Counted from the first letter of the stretch, positions 17,341 to 26,342 are shown. The stretch: 64,000 bases of DNA from Sphingomonas montanisoli (GCF_008274695.1 NZ_VTOU01000002.1:434001-498000), one strand, 5' to 3'. Numbers and translations are program-made. The notes: generated from the letters alone by a model not told the origin.

Positions 17341-18753
17341 TTAGACGGCGGCGGGAAGTCTCACCCGCACCATCAGCCCGCCCAGATCCTCGCTTTCCTC
17401 GAGCGAAATCGTGCCGCCGTAAATCTCGATCACGTCGCGCACGATCGCGAGGCCCAGCCCGGTTCCTGGCTTGCCCGTGTCGAGCCGCGCGCCGCGTTCG
17501 AACAGGTTGCCGCGTTGATCGGCGGGGATGCCGGGGCCGTCATCCTCGATCTGCAGTTCGACGAAGCCGGCATCCTTGACGACGGTCACGAACACCCGAC
17601 CCTGACCATATTTGGCGGCATTTTCGATCAGGTTGCCGAGGATCTCGTCGAGATCCTGCCGCTCGACATGGATGGCCGCGTCCTGCGGGCCGGCGAGATC
17701 GACGGTGACATGGCGATGCATGCGTCCCATCGCGCGCTCGACCGCCTTGAGCGACGGCCACACTTCGGAGCGCGCCTGCGTGTTCGCGCGCCGCCCGACC
17801 GCGCGGGCGCGGGCGAGGTGATGGTCGACCTGCCGGCGCATCGTCGTCGTCGCCTTGACCACGATATCGGGAAGATCCACGGTCGGCGACGTCGCCTCGT
17901 TCATCAGCACGGTCAGCGGGGTCTTGAGCGCGTGGGCGAGGTTGCCGGCATGGCGCCGCGCCTCTTCGGCCTGGGTTTCGCTGTGCATCAGCAGCGCGTT
18001 CAGTTCCTCGACCAGCGGCGCGACCTCGTCGGGCAGGTGGACGTCGACCCGCGACGCCTCGCCCGATCGCACCGCCGCGACCGCGCGGCGCAGCGTGCGC
18101 AACGGCAGCAGCCCGAACACCGCCTGCAAGGCGGCGAGCACGATCAGGCCCATGCCCAGGATCGCGAAGGCGCGCACCAGCGTGCGGCGCAGAATCGCGA
18201 TCTGATCGTTCAGCGTGTCGCGATTGGCCGCGACCTGGAATCGCCATGCTGCCGGCGATCCGGGCAGGCGCACTTCGCGATCGATGATCCGCAGATCCTC
18301 GCCCTGAAATTCCTTGCTGTCGTGGACGTGATCCTCGGCGCCGGCATGATCGGCCGCCTGCTGGAGCGCGCGATCCCAGAGCGAGCGCGATCGGAACGGA
18401 TCATGGCCGGGGGCGGAGACCTGCCAGTAGAGGCCCGAATAGGGCTCCAGGAAACGCTGGTCGCCGAGGGGACGGTTGAAGCGCACCTCGCCGTCCGGCC
18501 CGATTTCGGCCGATGCGACCATCGCGGTGAGCGCGTAGGACAGCTGGCTGTCGAAGTTGCGGGTGATCGCATCGGACAGGACACGGTCGAGCGCGAACCC
18601 GCCGCCGATCAGCAATACGCCGATCCACAGCGTGGCGATGCCGATCATGCGGCGCGTCAGCGATCCTGTCGATTGCCGGTTCGGATCGCGTGGCCGGCCT
18701 TTCAGCACCGCGCGCGCGATCGCCAACCGGCGTTTTATCGATTGGTTCAGCAT
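17341..18753 (-). CDS. Sensor histidine kinase (PhoQ/FeuQ-like)
   Basis: The 470-residue inner-membrane kinase has a short basic N terminus and a transmembrane segment near residues 37-57. A periplasmic domain of about 135 residues, a second membrane helix near 196-215 and a HAMP-like linker follow. HisKA carries His274 in NLAHALKTPLTVL. The HATPase has NLIENAAKYG, DDGPGIP and GTGLGLAIV. It pairs with the OmpR-type regulator upstream. The chosen ATG at 18753 starts the recognisable basic, pre-membrane segment; it lies at the exact centre of an 11-bp perfect inverted repeat and lacks a Shine-Dalgarno. A later ATG just before the first membrane helix is an alternative start. The stimulus is unknown; related kinases sense cations or envelope stress. 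Confidence 0.9.
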   Translation of the reverse strand: MLNQSIKRRLAIARAVLKGRPRDPNRQSTGSLTRRMIGIATLWIGVLLIGGGFALDRVLSDAITRNFDSQLSYALTAMVASAEIGPDGEVRFNRPLGDQRFLEPYSGLYWQVSAPGHDPFRSRSLWDRALQQAADHAGAEDHVHDSKEFQGEDLRIIDREVRLPGSPAAWRFQVAANRDTLNDQIAILRRTLVRAFAILGMGLIVLAALQAVFGLLPLRTLRRAVAAVRSGEASRVDVHLPDEVAPLVEELNALLMHSETQAEEARRHAGNLAHALKTPLTVLMNEATSPTVDLPDIVVKATTTMRRQVDHHLARARAVGRRANTQARSEVWPSLKAVERAMGRMHRHVTVDLAGPQDAAIHVERQDLDEILGNLIENAAKYGQGRVFVTVVKDAGFVELQIEDDGPGIPADQRGNLFERGARLDTGKPGTGLGLAIVRDVIEIYGGTISLEESEDLGGLMVRVRLPAAV

Positions 18754-18765
18754 GGCTGAACCAAT
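18741..18765. repeat. GGTTCAGC...GCTGAACC palindrome over the kinase start codon
   Basis: A perfect 11-bp inverted repeat (ATTGGTTCAGC / GCTGAACCAAT) has a 3-nt spacer. On the minus strand the start ATG of the histidine kinase occupies the position between the arms. The same GGTTCAGC/GCTGAACC core occurs at 46487-46510. In both places a large GCGGCACCGGCCCGCTC palindrome sits directly beside it, so the two parts look like one composite repeat. Confidence 0.75.
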
Positions 18766-18766
18766 G

Positions 18767-18849
18767 GCGGCACCGGCCCGCTCCCCCACCCGGCCTCCCA
18801 CGAGAGTAACCTGAATGGGAGGCCGGGTGGGGGAGCGGGCCGGTGCCGC
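18767..18849. repeat. Perfect 34-bp-arm palindrome, copy A
   Basis: Positions 18767-18800 and 18816-18849 are exact reverse complements over 34 bp, separated by 15 nt. The arms begin GCGGCACCGGCCCGCTCCCC. This is the longest perfect inverted repeat noticed in the window. It lies between the response regulator and kinase genes of one operon. A more diverged copy is at 46403-46484. Confidence 0.9.
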
Positions 18850-18874
18850 ATCCGCGTGAGCGGATCAAACATCA

Positions 18875-19540
18875 TTATGCGTCGGGATCGTCCAGCGAAT
18901 AGCCCAGGCCCCGGATCGTGGTGATCACGTCCTGGCCCAGCTTCTTGCGGATGCGGGTGACGAACACTTCGATCGTGTTCGAATCGCGATCGAAATCCTG
19001 ATCGTAGATATGCTCGATCAACTCGGTGCGGCTGACGACCTTGCCCTTGTGGTGGAGCAGGTAGCTGAGCAGCTTATATTCCTGCGCGGTCAGCTTCACC
19101 GGCTCGCCGGCCTTGGTCACCTTGCCGCTGCGGGTATCGAGGCGGATGTCGCCCGCGGTCAGTTCGGACGAGGCGTTGCCCGATGCGCGGCGGATCAGTG
19201 CGCGCAGGCGCGCGATCAGTTCTTCGGTCTGGAACGGCTTGGCCAGATAGTCGTCGGCGCCGGCATCGAGGCCGGCCACCTTGTCCGACCAGCTGTCACG
19301 CGCGGTCAGCACCAGGACGGGGGTGTCCTTGCCCTCGCGCCGCCAGCGATCGAGCACGGTGAGCCCGTCGACTTCGGGCAGGCCGAGATCGAGGATCACC
19401 GCGTCGTAATTTTCGGTCGAGCCGAGATAGTGGCCGTCCTCGCCATCGGTGGCGAGGTCGATCGCATAGCCCGCGCCTTCCAGCGTGGCGCGCAGCTGGC
19501 GGCCCAGATTGGGTTCGTCTTCGACGATCAATACGCGCAT
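18875..19540 (-). CDS. OmpR-family response regulator
   Basis: The 221-residue two-domain regulator has a receiver (residues 1-115) with phospho-acceptor Asp51 (VILDLGLPE), Thr79 and Lys100 (YLAKPF). A winged-helix DNA-binding domain (about 125-218) ends in the typical VFVTRIRKKLGQ and TIRGLGYSL. It is most like PhoP/FeuP/QseB-type regulators. It sits between the PepSY gene and its kinase, all on the minus strand, so the three form a plausible signalling operon. A large palindrome separates it from the kinase and could lower kinase expression relative to the regulator. Confidence 0.94.
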   Translation of the reverse strand: MRVLIVEDEPNLGRQLRATLEGAGYAIDLATDGEDGHYLGSTENYDAVILDLGLPEVDGLTVLDRWRREGKDTPVLVLTARDSWSDKVAGLDAGADDYLAKPFQTEELIARLRALIRRASGNASSELTAGDIRLDTRSGKVTKAGEPVKLTAQEYKLLSYLLHHKGKVVSRTELIEHIYDQDFDRDSNTIEVFVTRIRKKLGQDVITTIRGLGYSLDDPDA

Positions 19541-19569
19541 TCGAATCCCTTCTTGTAGCCGCGCGGGGT

Positions 19570-19866
19570 TCAGTCCCCGATGCGGCCGATCTCGCGTCCG
19601 GTGCGGCCGTCCATGTCGACCCAGATCACCGATCCGCTCCGCTGAAACTTGAAACGGTAATGGCCGGTTCCCGGATCGAATTCCGATCCGATCATCTGCC
19701 CGCCGCTGACGCTGCTTTGCGCCCTTGCGCGCATTTCCTGATAGGGAAGAATCGCACCCGAACGGACGCCATTGCGCAGCATGTCCTGCTCCGGCGTTCG
19801 CCGATCGGCGAAGGCGGGCGCGCTGAGGGTGCCGGCGATAGCCAGCGCGGCGATTAAGTTACGCAT
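19570..19866 (-). CDS. Periplasmic PepSY-domain protein
   Basis: The 98-residue protein has a clear signal peptide (MRNLIAALAIAGTLSAPAFA, cleavage likely before D21) and a mature part resembling a single PepSY domain: QEMRARAQSS, then HYRFKFQRSGSVIWVDMDGRTGREI. PepSY proteins next to two-component genes are thought to modulate or sense for the kinase in the periplasm; here that is inferred from position. Start ATG 19866 gives a compact signal peptide. It is the first gene of the PepSY-regulator-kinase operon. Confidence 0.85.
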   Translation of the reverse strand: MRNLIAALAIAGTLSAPAFADRRTPEQDMLRNGVRSGAILPYQEMRARAQSSVSGGQMIGSEFDPGTGHYRFKFQRSGSVIWVDMDGRTGREIGRIGD

Positions 19867-19962
19867 TACCATGAACTGTGGCATAGGGGCGATGCGTTGA
19901 ATAGGGCATGAATGTGCCGGTATAGGCGCCCTGCCTCAATAACCTTCTTAGACTGTTGCATA

Positions 19963-21753
19963 ATGTCCGCACCCATTCTTGCCTTCCAGGATCTCGGCCT
20001 CAATCAGGGTTCGGGCTGGCTCTTCCGACACCTCGACATGGGGATCACCCCGCGTGATCGGCTTGCGCTGATCGGCCGTAACGGGGCGGGCAAGACGACG
20101 CTGTTGAAACTGCTCGCCGGCACGATCGATCCCGACGAGGGGCGGCGCGTGATCGTGCCGGGTACGCGCGTCGTCTTGTTGGAGCAGGAGCCGTCGATGG
20201 CGGGCCACGCGACATTGCGCGATTTCGCGCTGGCGGGTGAGGATGCCCCGGCCGTGCATGAGGTGGAGGCGATCGCCGACCAGATCGGGCTCGATCTGGG
20301 CCGCGACGCGGCGACCGCATCGGGGGGTGAGCGCCGCCGTGCCGCCATCTGTCGCGCGCTCGCGATGGAGCCTGACGTGCTGCTGCTCGACGAACCGACC
20401 AACCATCTCGATCTCGCCGCGATCGAATGGCTCGAAAGCTGGCTCGGCCGTTTCGGCGGCGCCTTCATCGTCATCAGCCACGATCGCACCTTCCTGACCC
20501 GCCTCACGAAGAACACCCTGTGGCTCGATCGCGGATCGATCCGCCGCGCCGAGGTCGGCTTCGGCGGGTTCGAGGCGTGGATGGACAAGATCCACGAGGA
20601 AGAAGCGCGCAACGCCGAACGGCTCGACGCCAAGCTGAAGATCGAGGAGCATTGGAAGCTGCGCGGCGTCACTGCGCGGCGCAAGCGCAACCAGGGGCGC
20701 CTGACCAAGCTTTACGAGATGCGCGCCGAGCGCAAGGCGATGACCGGCCCGCCCGGCACCGCGAAGATCGCGATCGCCGCCGATGACAGCAAGACCAAGG
20801 TCGTGATCGATGCCGAGCATGTGACGAAGGCGTTTGGGGCTGGAGACTCTCAGCGCACGATCATCCGCGATTTCTCGCTGAAGGTGACGCGCAAGGACCG
20901 GATCGGCGTGGTCGGCGCGAACGGCGCGGGCAAATCGACCCTGCTCAAGCTGATGACCGGCGAGCTCGCGCCCGACAGCGGCAAGGTGAAGCTGTCGAAC
21001 ACGCTCAACGGCATCGTCATCGATCAGCAGCGCAAGCTGATGGCACCCGAAAAGACGGTGCGCGACATCCTGGCCGACGGTGGTGACTGGATCGACGTGC
21101 AGGGCGCGCGCAAGCATGTCCACGGCTACCTCAAGGAATTCCTGTTCGAACCGTCGATCGCCGAGGCGAAGGTCGGCACGCTGTCGGGCGGCGAACGCAG
21201 CCGCATCCTCCTCGCGCGCGAGTTCGCGCGGCCCTCCAATCTCCTCGTCCTCGACGAGCCGACCAACGATCTCGATCTCGAGACGCTCGATCTGCTGCAG
21301 GAGGTGATCGCCGATTATGAAGGAACCGTCCTGATCGTCAGCCACGATCGCGACTTCCTCGATCGCACGGTGACGGTCACGTTGGGGCTCGACGGATCGG
21401 GCAAGGTCGACGTCGTGATCGGCGGCTATGAAGATTGGGAAAGGCAGCGCGGCGGCAAAGTCGATACGAAGCCGAAGGCTGCGGCGCCCAAGGCCGAGGC
21501 GGTCGCCCCCAAATCCAGGACCAAGCTCAGCTACAAGGATCAGCGCGACCTCGATCTTTTGCCCAAGGAGATCGAGACGCTGGAGGCCGCAATCCTGCGC
21601 GACGAAGCCGCCCTCGCCGACCCCGATCTCTACGCCAAGAACCCTCAAAAGTTCGACACGCTGATGAAGGCGATCGAAACCGCGCGGACGAAGAAGGAGG
21701 AAGCCGAGCTTCGCTGGCTGGAACTGGCGGAGATGGCCGAGGGATTGGCCTAA
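19963..21753 (+). CDS. ABC-F ATPase, Uup type
   Basis: The 596-residue soluble protein has two ABC ATPase domains in one chain. The first has Walker A GRNGAGKTT and signature ASGGERRRAA followed by LLLDEPTNHLDL. The second has GANGAGKST and LSGGERSRI followed by LVLDEPTNDLDL. A linker rich in charged residues joins the domains, and a C-terminal coiled-coil extension of about 85 residues (EIETLEAAI...) is typical of Uup. ABC-F proteins act on the ribosome rather than as transporters; Uup is linked to translation and to suppressing transposon excision. I start it at ATG 19963, where the family's N terminus begins; 17 upstream in-frame codons are unlike the family. It is divergent from the PepSY gene. 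Confidence 0.93.
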   Translation: MSAPILAFQDLGLNQGSGWLFRHLDMGITPRDRLALIGRNGAGKTTLLKLLAGTIDPDEGRRVIVPGTRVVLLEQEPSMAGHATLRDFALAGEDAPAVHEVEAIADQIGLDLGRDAATASGGERRRAAICRALAMEPDVLLLDEPTNHLDLAAIEWLESWLGRFGGAFIVISHDRTFLTRLTKNTLWLDRGSIRRAEVGFGGFEAWMDKIHEEEARNAERLDAKLKIEEHWKLRGVTARRKRNQGRLTKLYEMRAERKAMTGPPGTAKIAIAADDSKTKVVIDAEHVTKAFGAGDSQRTIIRDFSLKVTRKDRIGVVGANGAGKSTLLKLMTGELAPDSGKVKLSNTLNGIVIDQQRKLMAPEKTVRDILADGGDWIDVQGARKHVHGYLKEFLFEPSIAEAKVGTLSGGERSRILLAREFARPSNLLVLDEPTNDLDLETLDLLQEVIADYEGTVLIVSHDRDFLDRTVTVTLGLDGSGKVDVVIGGYEDWERQRGGKVDTKPKAAAPKAEAVAPKSRTKLSYKDQRDLDLLPKEIETLEAAILRDEAALADPDLYAKNPQKFDTLMKAIETARTKKEEAELRWLELAEMAEGLA

Positions 21754-21781
21754 CTCCCTCTCCCTTAAAGAGGCGAGGGCT

Positions 21782-22066
21782 TTATTTCCCCGCGCTTGCC
21801 TTGCGATGGTGGTGGATCACTTCATCGATAATGAAGCGCAGGAATTTTTCCGAGAAATCCGGGTCGAGATTCGCGCTCTTCGCAAGCGACCGCAGGCGTT
21901 CGATCTGGATCGACTCGCGGTTCGGATCGGCGGGGGGCAGGCCGGTCTTGGCCTTGTGTTCGCCGACAGCCTTGGTGATCTTGAAGCGTTCGGCCAGCAT
22001 GAAGACCAGTGCCGCGTCGATATTGTCGATGCTCTCGCGATAGCGCGCCAGCGTGTCGTCGGTCAT
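21782..22066 (-). CDS. Chorismate mutase, AroQ class
   Basis: The 94-residue protein is one all-helical chorismate mutase II domain (PF01817). It converts chorismate to prephenate for phenylalanine and tyrosine synthesis. The start RYRESIDNIDAALVFMLAERFKITKAVGEHK contains the conserved active-site Arg and Lys of helix 1. The later DPNRESIQIERLRSLA gives helix 2. It is probably cytoplasmic, as no signal peptide is seen, unlike the exported *AroQ type. ATG 22066 has a GGGGA ribosome-binding site about 8 nt upstream. It is divergent from the polyprenyl synthase and convergent with uup. Confidence 0.93.
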   Translation of the reverse strand: MTDDTLARYRESIDNIDAALVFMLAERFKITKAVGEHKAKTGLPPADPNRESIQIERLRSLAKSANLDPDFSEKFLRFIIDEVIHHHRKASAGK

Positions 22067-22170
22067 GCAATCGTCCCCGGAAACCGTGTCGTCGCCTTTT
22101 GTTGGCGGATGAGCGCGAAGGCAAGTCATGATCCTTGCCTTTCGTTACGGTCGGGACCATCTGCACGCGC

Positions 22171-23184
22171 ATGACCGCAACCGTCACCCCGATCCGCCGG
22201 GCGACCACGCCCTCGCTCGATCCGATCATGCAGCTTGTCGCTGCCGATATGAACCAGGTCAACGGCGTGATCCTGGCGCGCATGCAATCCGATGTGCCGC
22301 TGATCCCCGAACTGGCGGGGCACCTGATCGCCGGCGGCGGCAAGCGGATGCGGCCGATGCTGACGCTCGCCTGCGCCAAGCTGCTCGATTATCACGGAAC
22401 GCGGCATCACAAGCTCGCCGCCACGGTCGAGTTCATCCACACCGCGACGCTGCTGCACGACGACGTCGTCGATCAATCGGGGCTGCGGCGCGGGCGGCGC
22501 ACCGCGAACATGATCTGGGGCAATGCTGCCAGCGTCCTCGTCGGCGATTTCCTGTTCAGCCGATCGTTCGAACTAATGGTCGAAGACGGATCGCTGCGCG
22601 TCCTCAAGATCCTGTCGAATGCCTCGGCGGTGATCGCGGAGGGTGAGGTCAACCAGCTGACCGCGCAGCGCCGGATCGAAACCAGCGAGCAGCGTTATCT
22701 CGACATCATCACCGCCAAGACGGCGGTGCTGTTCGCTGCGGCCTGCCGCATCGCCGCCGTGGTGGCCGAACGCGACGCCGCGATCGAAGAGGCGCTCGAT
22801 CAATATGGCCGCTACCTGGGTATCGCCTTCCAGCTCGTCGACGACGTGATCGACTATGAGTCGGATGGCGCGACGATGGGCAAGGATGCCGGCGACGACT
22901 TCCGCGACGGCAAGGTCACCCTGCCGGTGATCCTGGCTTTTGCCCGCGCTGGGGAGGAGGATCGCACCTTCCTGCGCGAAGCGATCGAAGGCCTGCGCAA
23001 CGATGACGAGGATCTGGCGCGGGCGACCGCGATCCTCCACGCAACGGGCGCGCTGTCCGATACCGCCGAGCGTGCGCGCCATTATGGCCGTCGCGCGATC
23101 GATGCCCTCGCGGCCTTCCCGAACGGGCAGGCCAAATCTGCGCTGATCGAAGCGGTCGAGTTCGCGGTTTCACGCGCTTTCTGA
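22171..23184 (+). CDS. Long-chain polyprenyl diphosphate synthase (ubiquinone side chain)
   Basis: The 337-residue trans-prenyltransferase elongates isoprenoid diphosphates with IPP. It has the first aspartate-rich motif in TLLHDDVVDQS (about residue 92-97), GGGKRMRP for IPP binding, and the second motif QLVDDVIDYES. The residues before the first aspartate motif are small (Ala, Thr), as in long-chain enzymes of the IspB/SdsA/DdsA group. In Sphingomonadales the product is expected to be decaprenyl (Q-10), but chain length cannot be proved from sequence. Start ATG 22171 was chosen because the family-like sequence begins after it. Confidence 0.92.
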   Translation: MTATVTPIRRATTPSLDPIMQLVAADMNQVNGVILARMQSDVPLIPELAGHLIAGGGKRMRPMLTLACAKLLDYHGTRHHKLAATVEFIHTATLLHDDVVDQSGLRRGRRTANMIWGNAASVLVGDFLFSRSFELMVEDGSLRVLKILSNASAVIAEGEVNQLTAQRRIETSEQRYLDIITAKTAVLFAAACRIAAVVAERDAAIEEALDQYGRYLGIAFQLVDDVIDYESDGATMGKDAGDDFRDGKVTLPVILAFARAGEEDRTFLREAIEGLRNDDEDLARATAILHATGALSDTAERARHYGRRAIDALAAFPNGQAKSALIEAVEFAVSRAF

Positions 23185-23280
23185 CGTAATTTCGGTGCTG
23201 AAATCTCAGCGCAGTACGACTGTGCTTGCCAATGTTCCTGATTTGTTCTAATTAAGGTGCGACTCCACGGGAGATGTGCC

Positions 23281-23829
23281 ATGACGAAGCTGCGCAGTTA
23301 CGACACGGACGAACTGATCCTGCACCGCCTGTTCTTCGCGCTGCGGCCCAGCGAGGAAGCGATCGGGGAGATTGCGGCGATCCGCGACGGGCTGGGTCCG
23401 GTCCAGTCGCATATCCCCGACGAAAAGCTTCACATGACCCTTTTCGTCCACAATCGCCCGACCACGCCCGATCCGGACCTGGTGGAGCGGATGAGCAAGG
23501 TCGCCGCGAAGGTTGCGGGGCCGGGGATGCGCGTGGCGCTGGGCGAACTGATCGGCAATGGCGACAACGTCCTGCTGCGGCCCGGCGATCATATGCCGGT
23601 GCTCGGTGCCTTCCGCGACAAGCTGGCTTATGGACTGGCGGTGGCGGGCGTTCCCTCGATGCGTGGCTACCGCTTCGATCCGCACGTCACCATCGCTTAT
23701 GGCATGCGCGACAGCTTCCGCCGCACCGTGCCGTTGATCAGCTGGCGCAGCGACGAACTGGTGCTGGTCCACAGCCTCGTGGGCCTGACCGAGCATCGCA
23801 TCCTCGGCCGCTGGAAACTCGGGGAATAA
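23281..23829 (+). CDS. 2H phosphoesterase (2'-5' RNA ligase-like)
   Basis: The 182-residue protein has the two HxT motifs that define the 2H phosphoesterase superfamily: LHMTLFVH near residue 51 and PHVTIAYG near 139, about 88 residues apart. Family members (ThpR/LigT) hydrolyse or ligate 2',3'- or 2',5'-phosphodiesters in RNA or nucleotides; the substrate here is unknown. The ATG at 23281 follows a GGGAGATG ribosome-binding region. It is convergent with the TonB receptor gene, with a strong terminator hairpin in the 56-nt gap. Expression is probably independent of the prenyl synthase about 100 bp upstream. Confidence 0.88.
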   Translation: MTKLRSYDTDELILHRLFFALRPSEEAIGEIAAIRDGLGPVQSHIPDEKLHMTLFVHNRPTTPDPDLVERMSKVAAKVAGPGMRVALGELIGNGDNVLLRPGDHMPVLGAFRDKLAYGLAVAGVPSMRGYRFDPHVTIAYGMRDSFRRTVPLISWRSDELVLVHSLVGLTEHRILGRWKLGE

Positions 23830-23830
23830 G

Positions 23831-23867
23831 AAAAAACGCCCGCGGCTCGATGGCCGCGGGCGCGTTT
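23831..23867. terminator. Bidirectional rho-independent terminator
   Basis: A perfect 10-bp stem CGCCCGCGGC / GCCGCGGGCG (23837-23846 and 23853-23862) has a 6-nt loop. It is flanked by six A residues on the left, giving a U6 tract for the minus-strand TonB-receptor transcript, and by CGTTT on the right for the plus-strand transcript. It lies between two convergent genes. Confidence 0.9.
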
Positions 23868-23885
23868 CAGGTGATGTCGGACGCT

Positions 23886-26342
23886 TTAGAATTCGACGGT
23901 GAAGTCGATGCCGTAGGTCCGGGCGCGCTCGTAATCGGCGCTGTAGATGCTGATGAAGCCCGGCGAGTAGCTGATCTGCTTGGAGTCGAAGATGTTGCGG
24001 CCCCACAAAGCCACGGTTGCCTTCGTTCCGCCCAGATCGATCTTCTGCAAGGCGACGCGGCTGTTGACCAGCCAGTAGCCCTTGACCAGCTGCAAAGCGC
24101 GCAGGCGCGCCTGCTCGGCCGGGGTGATCCCGAACAGCGCCAGGTTGGTCCCGGTCGCCAGCGGGATCGCCGAAATCGCATTGTGCTTCGACTTATAATT
24201 GCCGTCGATGCGCGCGATGAAGTTGGCATCGCCGAAGATCGGATCGGATTCATATTGCGCCGAAAGGCTGCTGGTCCACTTCGGACGCTCGTGCACCAGC
24301 GTTTCGGCGACCGCGGCGACAAGCCGAGGATCGATCTGCGTATATTTGAAGTTGGTATAGCCCAACGACGCGTTGAACGTCAGCTGGCGGATCGGCGAGA
24401 TCGTGGTCTCGAGTTCGAAGCCCTTCGCTCGCGCGTCACCGGCGTTCACCACCACCTGGGTGATCGCGGTGTTGTTGATGCCGACGTTCGGACCGGTCGA
24501 GGTCAGCTGCAGCCCGCCATATTTCACCGTGAACAGCGACAGGTTGGTGCGCAGCTTGCGGCCGAACCAGTCGGCCTTGATGCCGCCTTCCCACGACTTG
24601 GCGGTTTCGGGATTGAACGCCACGCTGGCGAAGAAGCCGCCCGAAATGAAGCCGGTGACATATTTGCCGTAGAGCAGAACGTCGCTGTTCGGCTTGTAGT
24701 TATAGCCCAGGTTGTAGGTTGCCTTGCCCTTCGAATAGCGGATCGGGAAGGAACTGGTCGCCAGCGGCGTCGCCGCAGATACGATCGTGTTGTCGACGCC
24801 GGTCTTCTTGTCGTGGGTGTAACGGACGCCGCCGATCAGATCGAGGCCCTCGACGACGTGGAACTCGCCCTGACCATAAGCGGCTTTCGACACGACCTTC
24901 ACATGGCCATCGATCGCGCCATAGGTGTTGGGGCGGCCGATGAACGGCACCTGGAAGTTCGGATAGACCGCGAAGCCGGCGCTGCGTGCCTTGCCGATCG
25001 GGCTGCTGTCCGAGCCGGTCGAACCACGCCTCGCGCGCTGTTGGAAGTAGAGGCCGCCGGCGGTGACGGTGACGAAGTCCGATTCATAGTTGAACTGAAG
25101 TTCGTCCGACCATTGCCGGTCCACACCACGGGTCGAGGTTGACTGGATGAAGAAGGGCTGGCCGATCGTGGACGCCGCCACGGCCGGGGTCAGCAGCGCG
25201 GCACCCAGTGGGAACGCCACCGGACCGGGATTGACCAGACCGCCCGCGCCGTCGATTTGCGACAGCGGCGCGGCGAAGCTCGACCGGCGATAGGCGGCGA
25301 TGTTCTTCACCGACAATTGATCGGTGATGTCGCTCGTCAGGGTCAGGTTGGTGCCGAAGGTCTTGATATGGCTGGGCACCGCGCCGGCATTGTTCACCGC
25401 GTCGGGCCGCGTCTTCGAAACCGGCGTCAGCTTGGCCTGATTGGCGGCCGGCTGGGCGGCGCGCAGGCGCTGCGCGAAGGGCGATTCGAACCAGATGCCC
25501 TGGCCGTTGGCGGTCAGGACCGTGTCCGACCAGTCGACCTTGAAGATCGCGCGCAGCTTTTCGCCATCATAGAGCAGGTTCCCGCTCGCCGCGTCGGTGT
25601 TGAAACCGCCCAGCGTCTTGGGCGATTTATAGCGCTTCCCGCCGACCTGCGTGAAATCCCATACGGTGCCGGCGCCCAGATTCTTGATGTCGCCGTCGCG
25701 CTGTGTGTGGACATAGTTGAACGAGGCGCTGAAGTCGCCGAAGCTCGGCGTATCGAGATGGCCGACGGCACGGAACTGATCGTAATTGCCGTAGCTGACG
25801 GTGCCGCGCATGCCGAACGTGCCCTTCGGGTCGCCCGAGGTGATGCTGATCGCGCCACCGGTCGCGTTGCGGCCGAACAGCGTGCCTTGCGGACCACGCA
25901 GCACTTCGATCCGCTGGATATCGCCCAGTTCGAAGATCTGGCCCTGCGCATTGCCGAGGAACACGCCATCGACATAGACCGCGATACCGCGATCGACGCC
26001 GATCGACGAACCGATTGAGACCACGCCGCGCATCGAGTAGCTCGGCAGCTGGCCGCCGCCGACGATCTGGCGAACCGTGAGGTTAGGCGAGACCGAGTCG
26101 AGATCGCGCACGCTGGTGATGCGGTTGGTCGTCAGCACCGACGTCGTCAGCGCCGTGATGGCTACCGGCACTTCCTGCAGACGTTGTTCGCGGCGCTGCG
26201 CAGTGACGACGATGTCCTGGACACCGGAGAACTCGGATTGCGCCTGCGGTTCGGTCTGTTCGGCCCAAGCCGGACCGGCAACAAGCAATGCAGCAGCAAT
26301 CGCGACGGAAGAACCCGTCGCCTTACGGTAATTACCCTTCAT
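23886..26342 (-). CDS. TonB-dependent outer-membrane receptor
   Basis: The 818-residue receptor has a signal peptide (about residues 1-28, ending GPAWA) and a TonB-box/plug start QDIVVTAQRREQRLQEVPVAI. The plug contains VEVLRGPQGTLFGRNATGGAI-like sequence (about 130-150), followed by a 22-strand-type barrel ending GIDFTVEF. Plug and QRRE motif are the style very common in sphingomonads that grow on aromatics, terpenoids or steroids. The substrate cannot be told from sequence. ATG 26342 has a GGGAGGG site upstream. The promoter must lie in the AT-richer 26343-26659 gap. A terminator follows the gene. Nearby catabolic-type genes suggest import of a hydrophobic carbon source. Confidence 0.93.
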   Translation of the reverse strand: MKGNYRKATGSSVAIAAALLVAGPAWAEQTEPQAQSEFSGVQDIVVTAQRREQRLQEVPVAITALTTSVLTTNRITSVRDLDSVSPNLTVRQIVGGGQLPSYSMRGVVSIGSSIGVDRGIAVYVDGVFLGNAQGQIFELGDIQRIEVLRGPQGTLFGRNATGGAISITSGDPKGTFGMRGTVSYGNYDQFRAVGHLDTPSFGDFSASFNYVHTQRDGDIKNLGAGTVWDFTQVGGKRYKSPKTLGGFNTDAASGNLLYDGEKLRAIFKVDWSDTVLTANGQGIWFESPFAQRLRAAQPAANQAKLTPVSKTRPDAVNNAGAVPSHIKTFGTNLTLTSDITDQLSVKNIAAYRRSSFAAPLSQIDGAGGLVNPGPVAFPLGAALLTPAVAASTIGQPFFIQSTSTRGVDRQWSDELQFNYESDFVTVTAGGLYFQQRARRGSTGSDSSPIGKARSAGFAVYPNFQVPFIGRPNTYGAIDGHVKVVSKAAYGQGEFHVVEGLDLIGGVRYTHDKKTGVDNTIVSAATPLATSSFPIRYSKGKATYNLGYNYKPNSDVLLYGKYVTGFISGGFFASVAFNPETAKSWEGGIKADWFGRKLRTNLSLFTVKYGGLQLTSTGPNVGINNTAITQVVVNAGDARAKGFELETTISPIRQLTFNASLGYTNFKYTQIDPRLVAAVAETLVHERPKWTSSLSAQYESDPIFGDANFIARIDGNYKSKHNAISAIPLATGTNLALFGITPAEQARLRALQLVKGYWLVNSRVALQKIDLGGTKATVALWGRNIFDSKQISYSPGFISIYSADYERARTYGIDFTVEF

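Noticed and set aside
19948-21648. 566-codon frame antisense to the ABC-F gene
   Set aside because: Shadow of a gene with two complete ATPase domains; no independent protein features.
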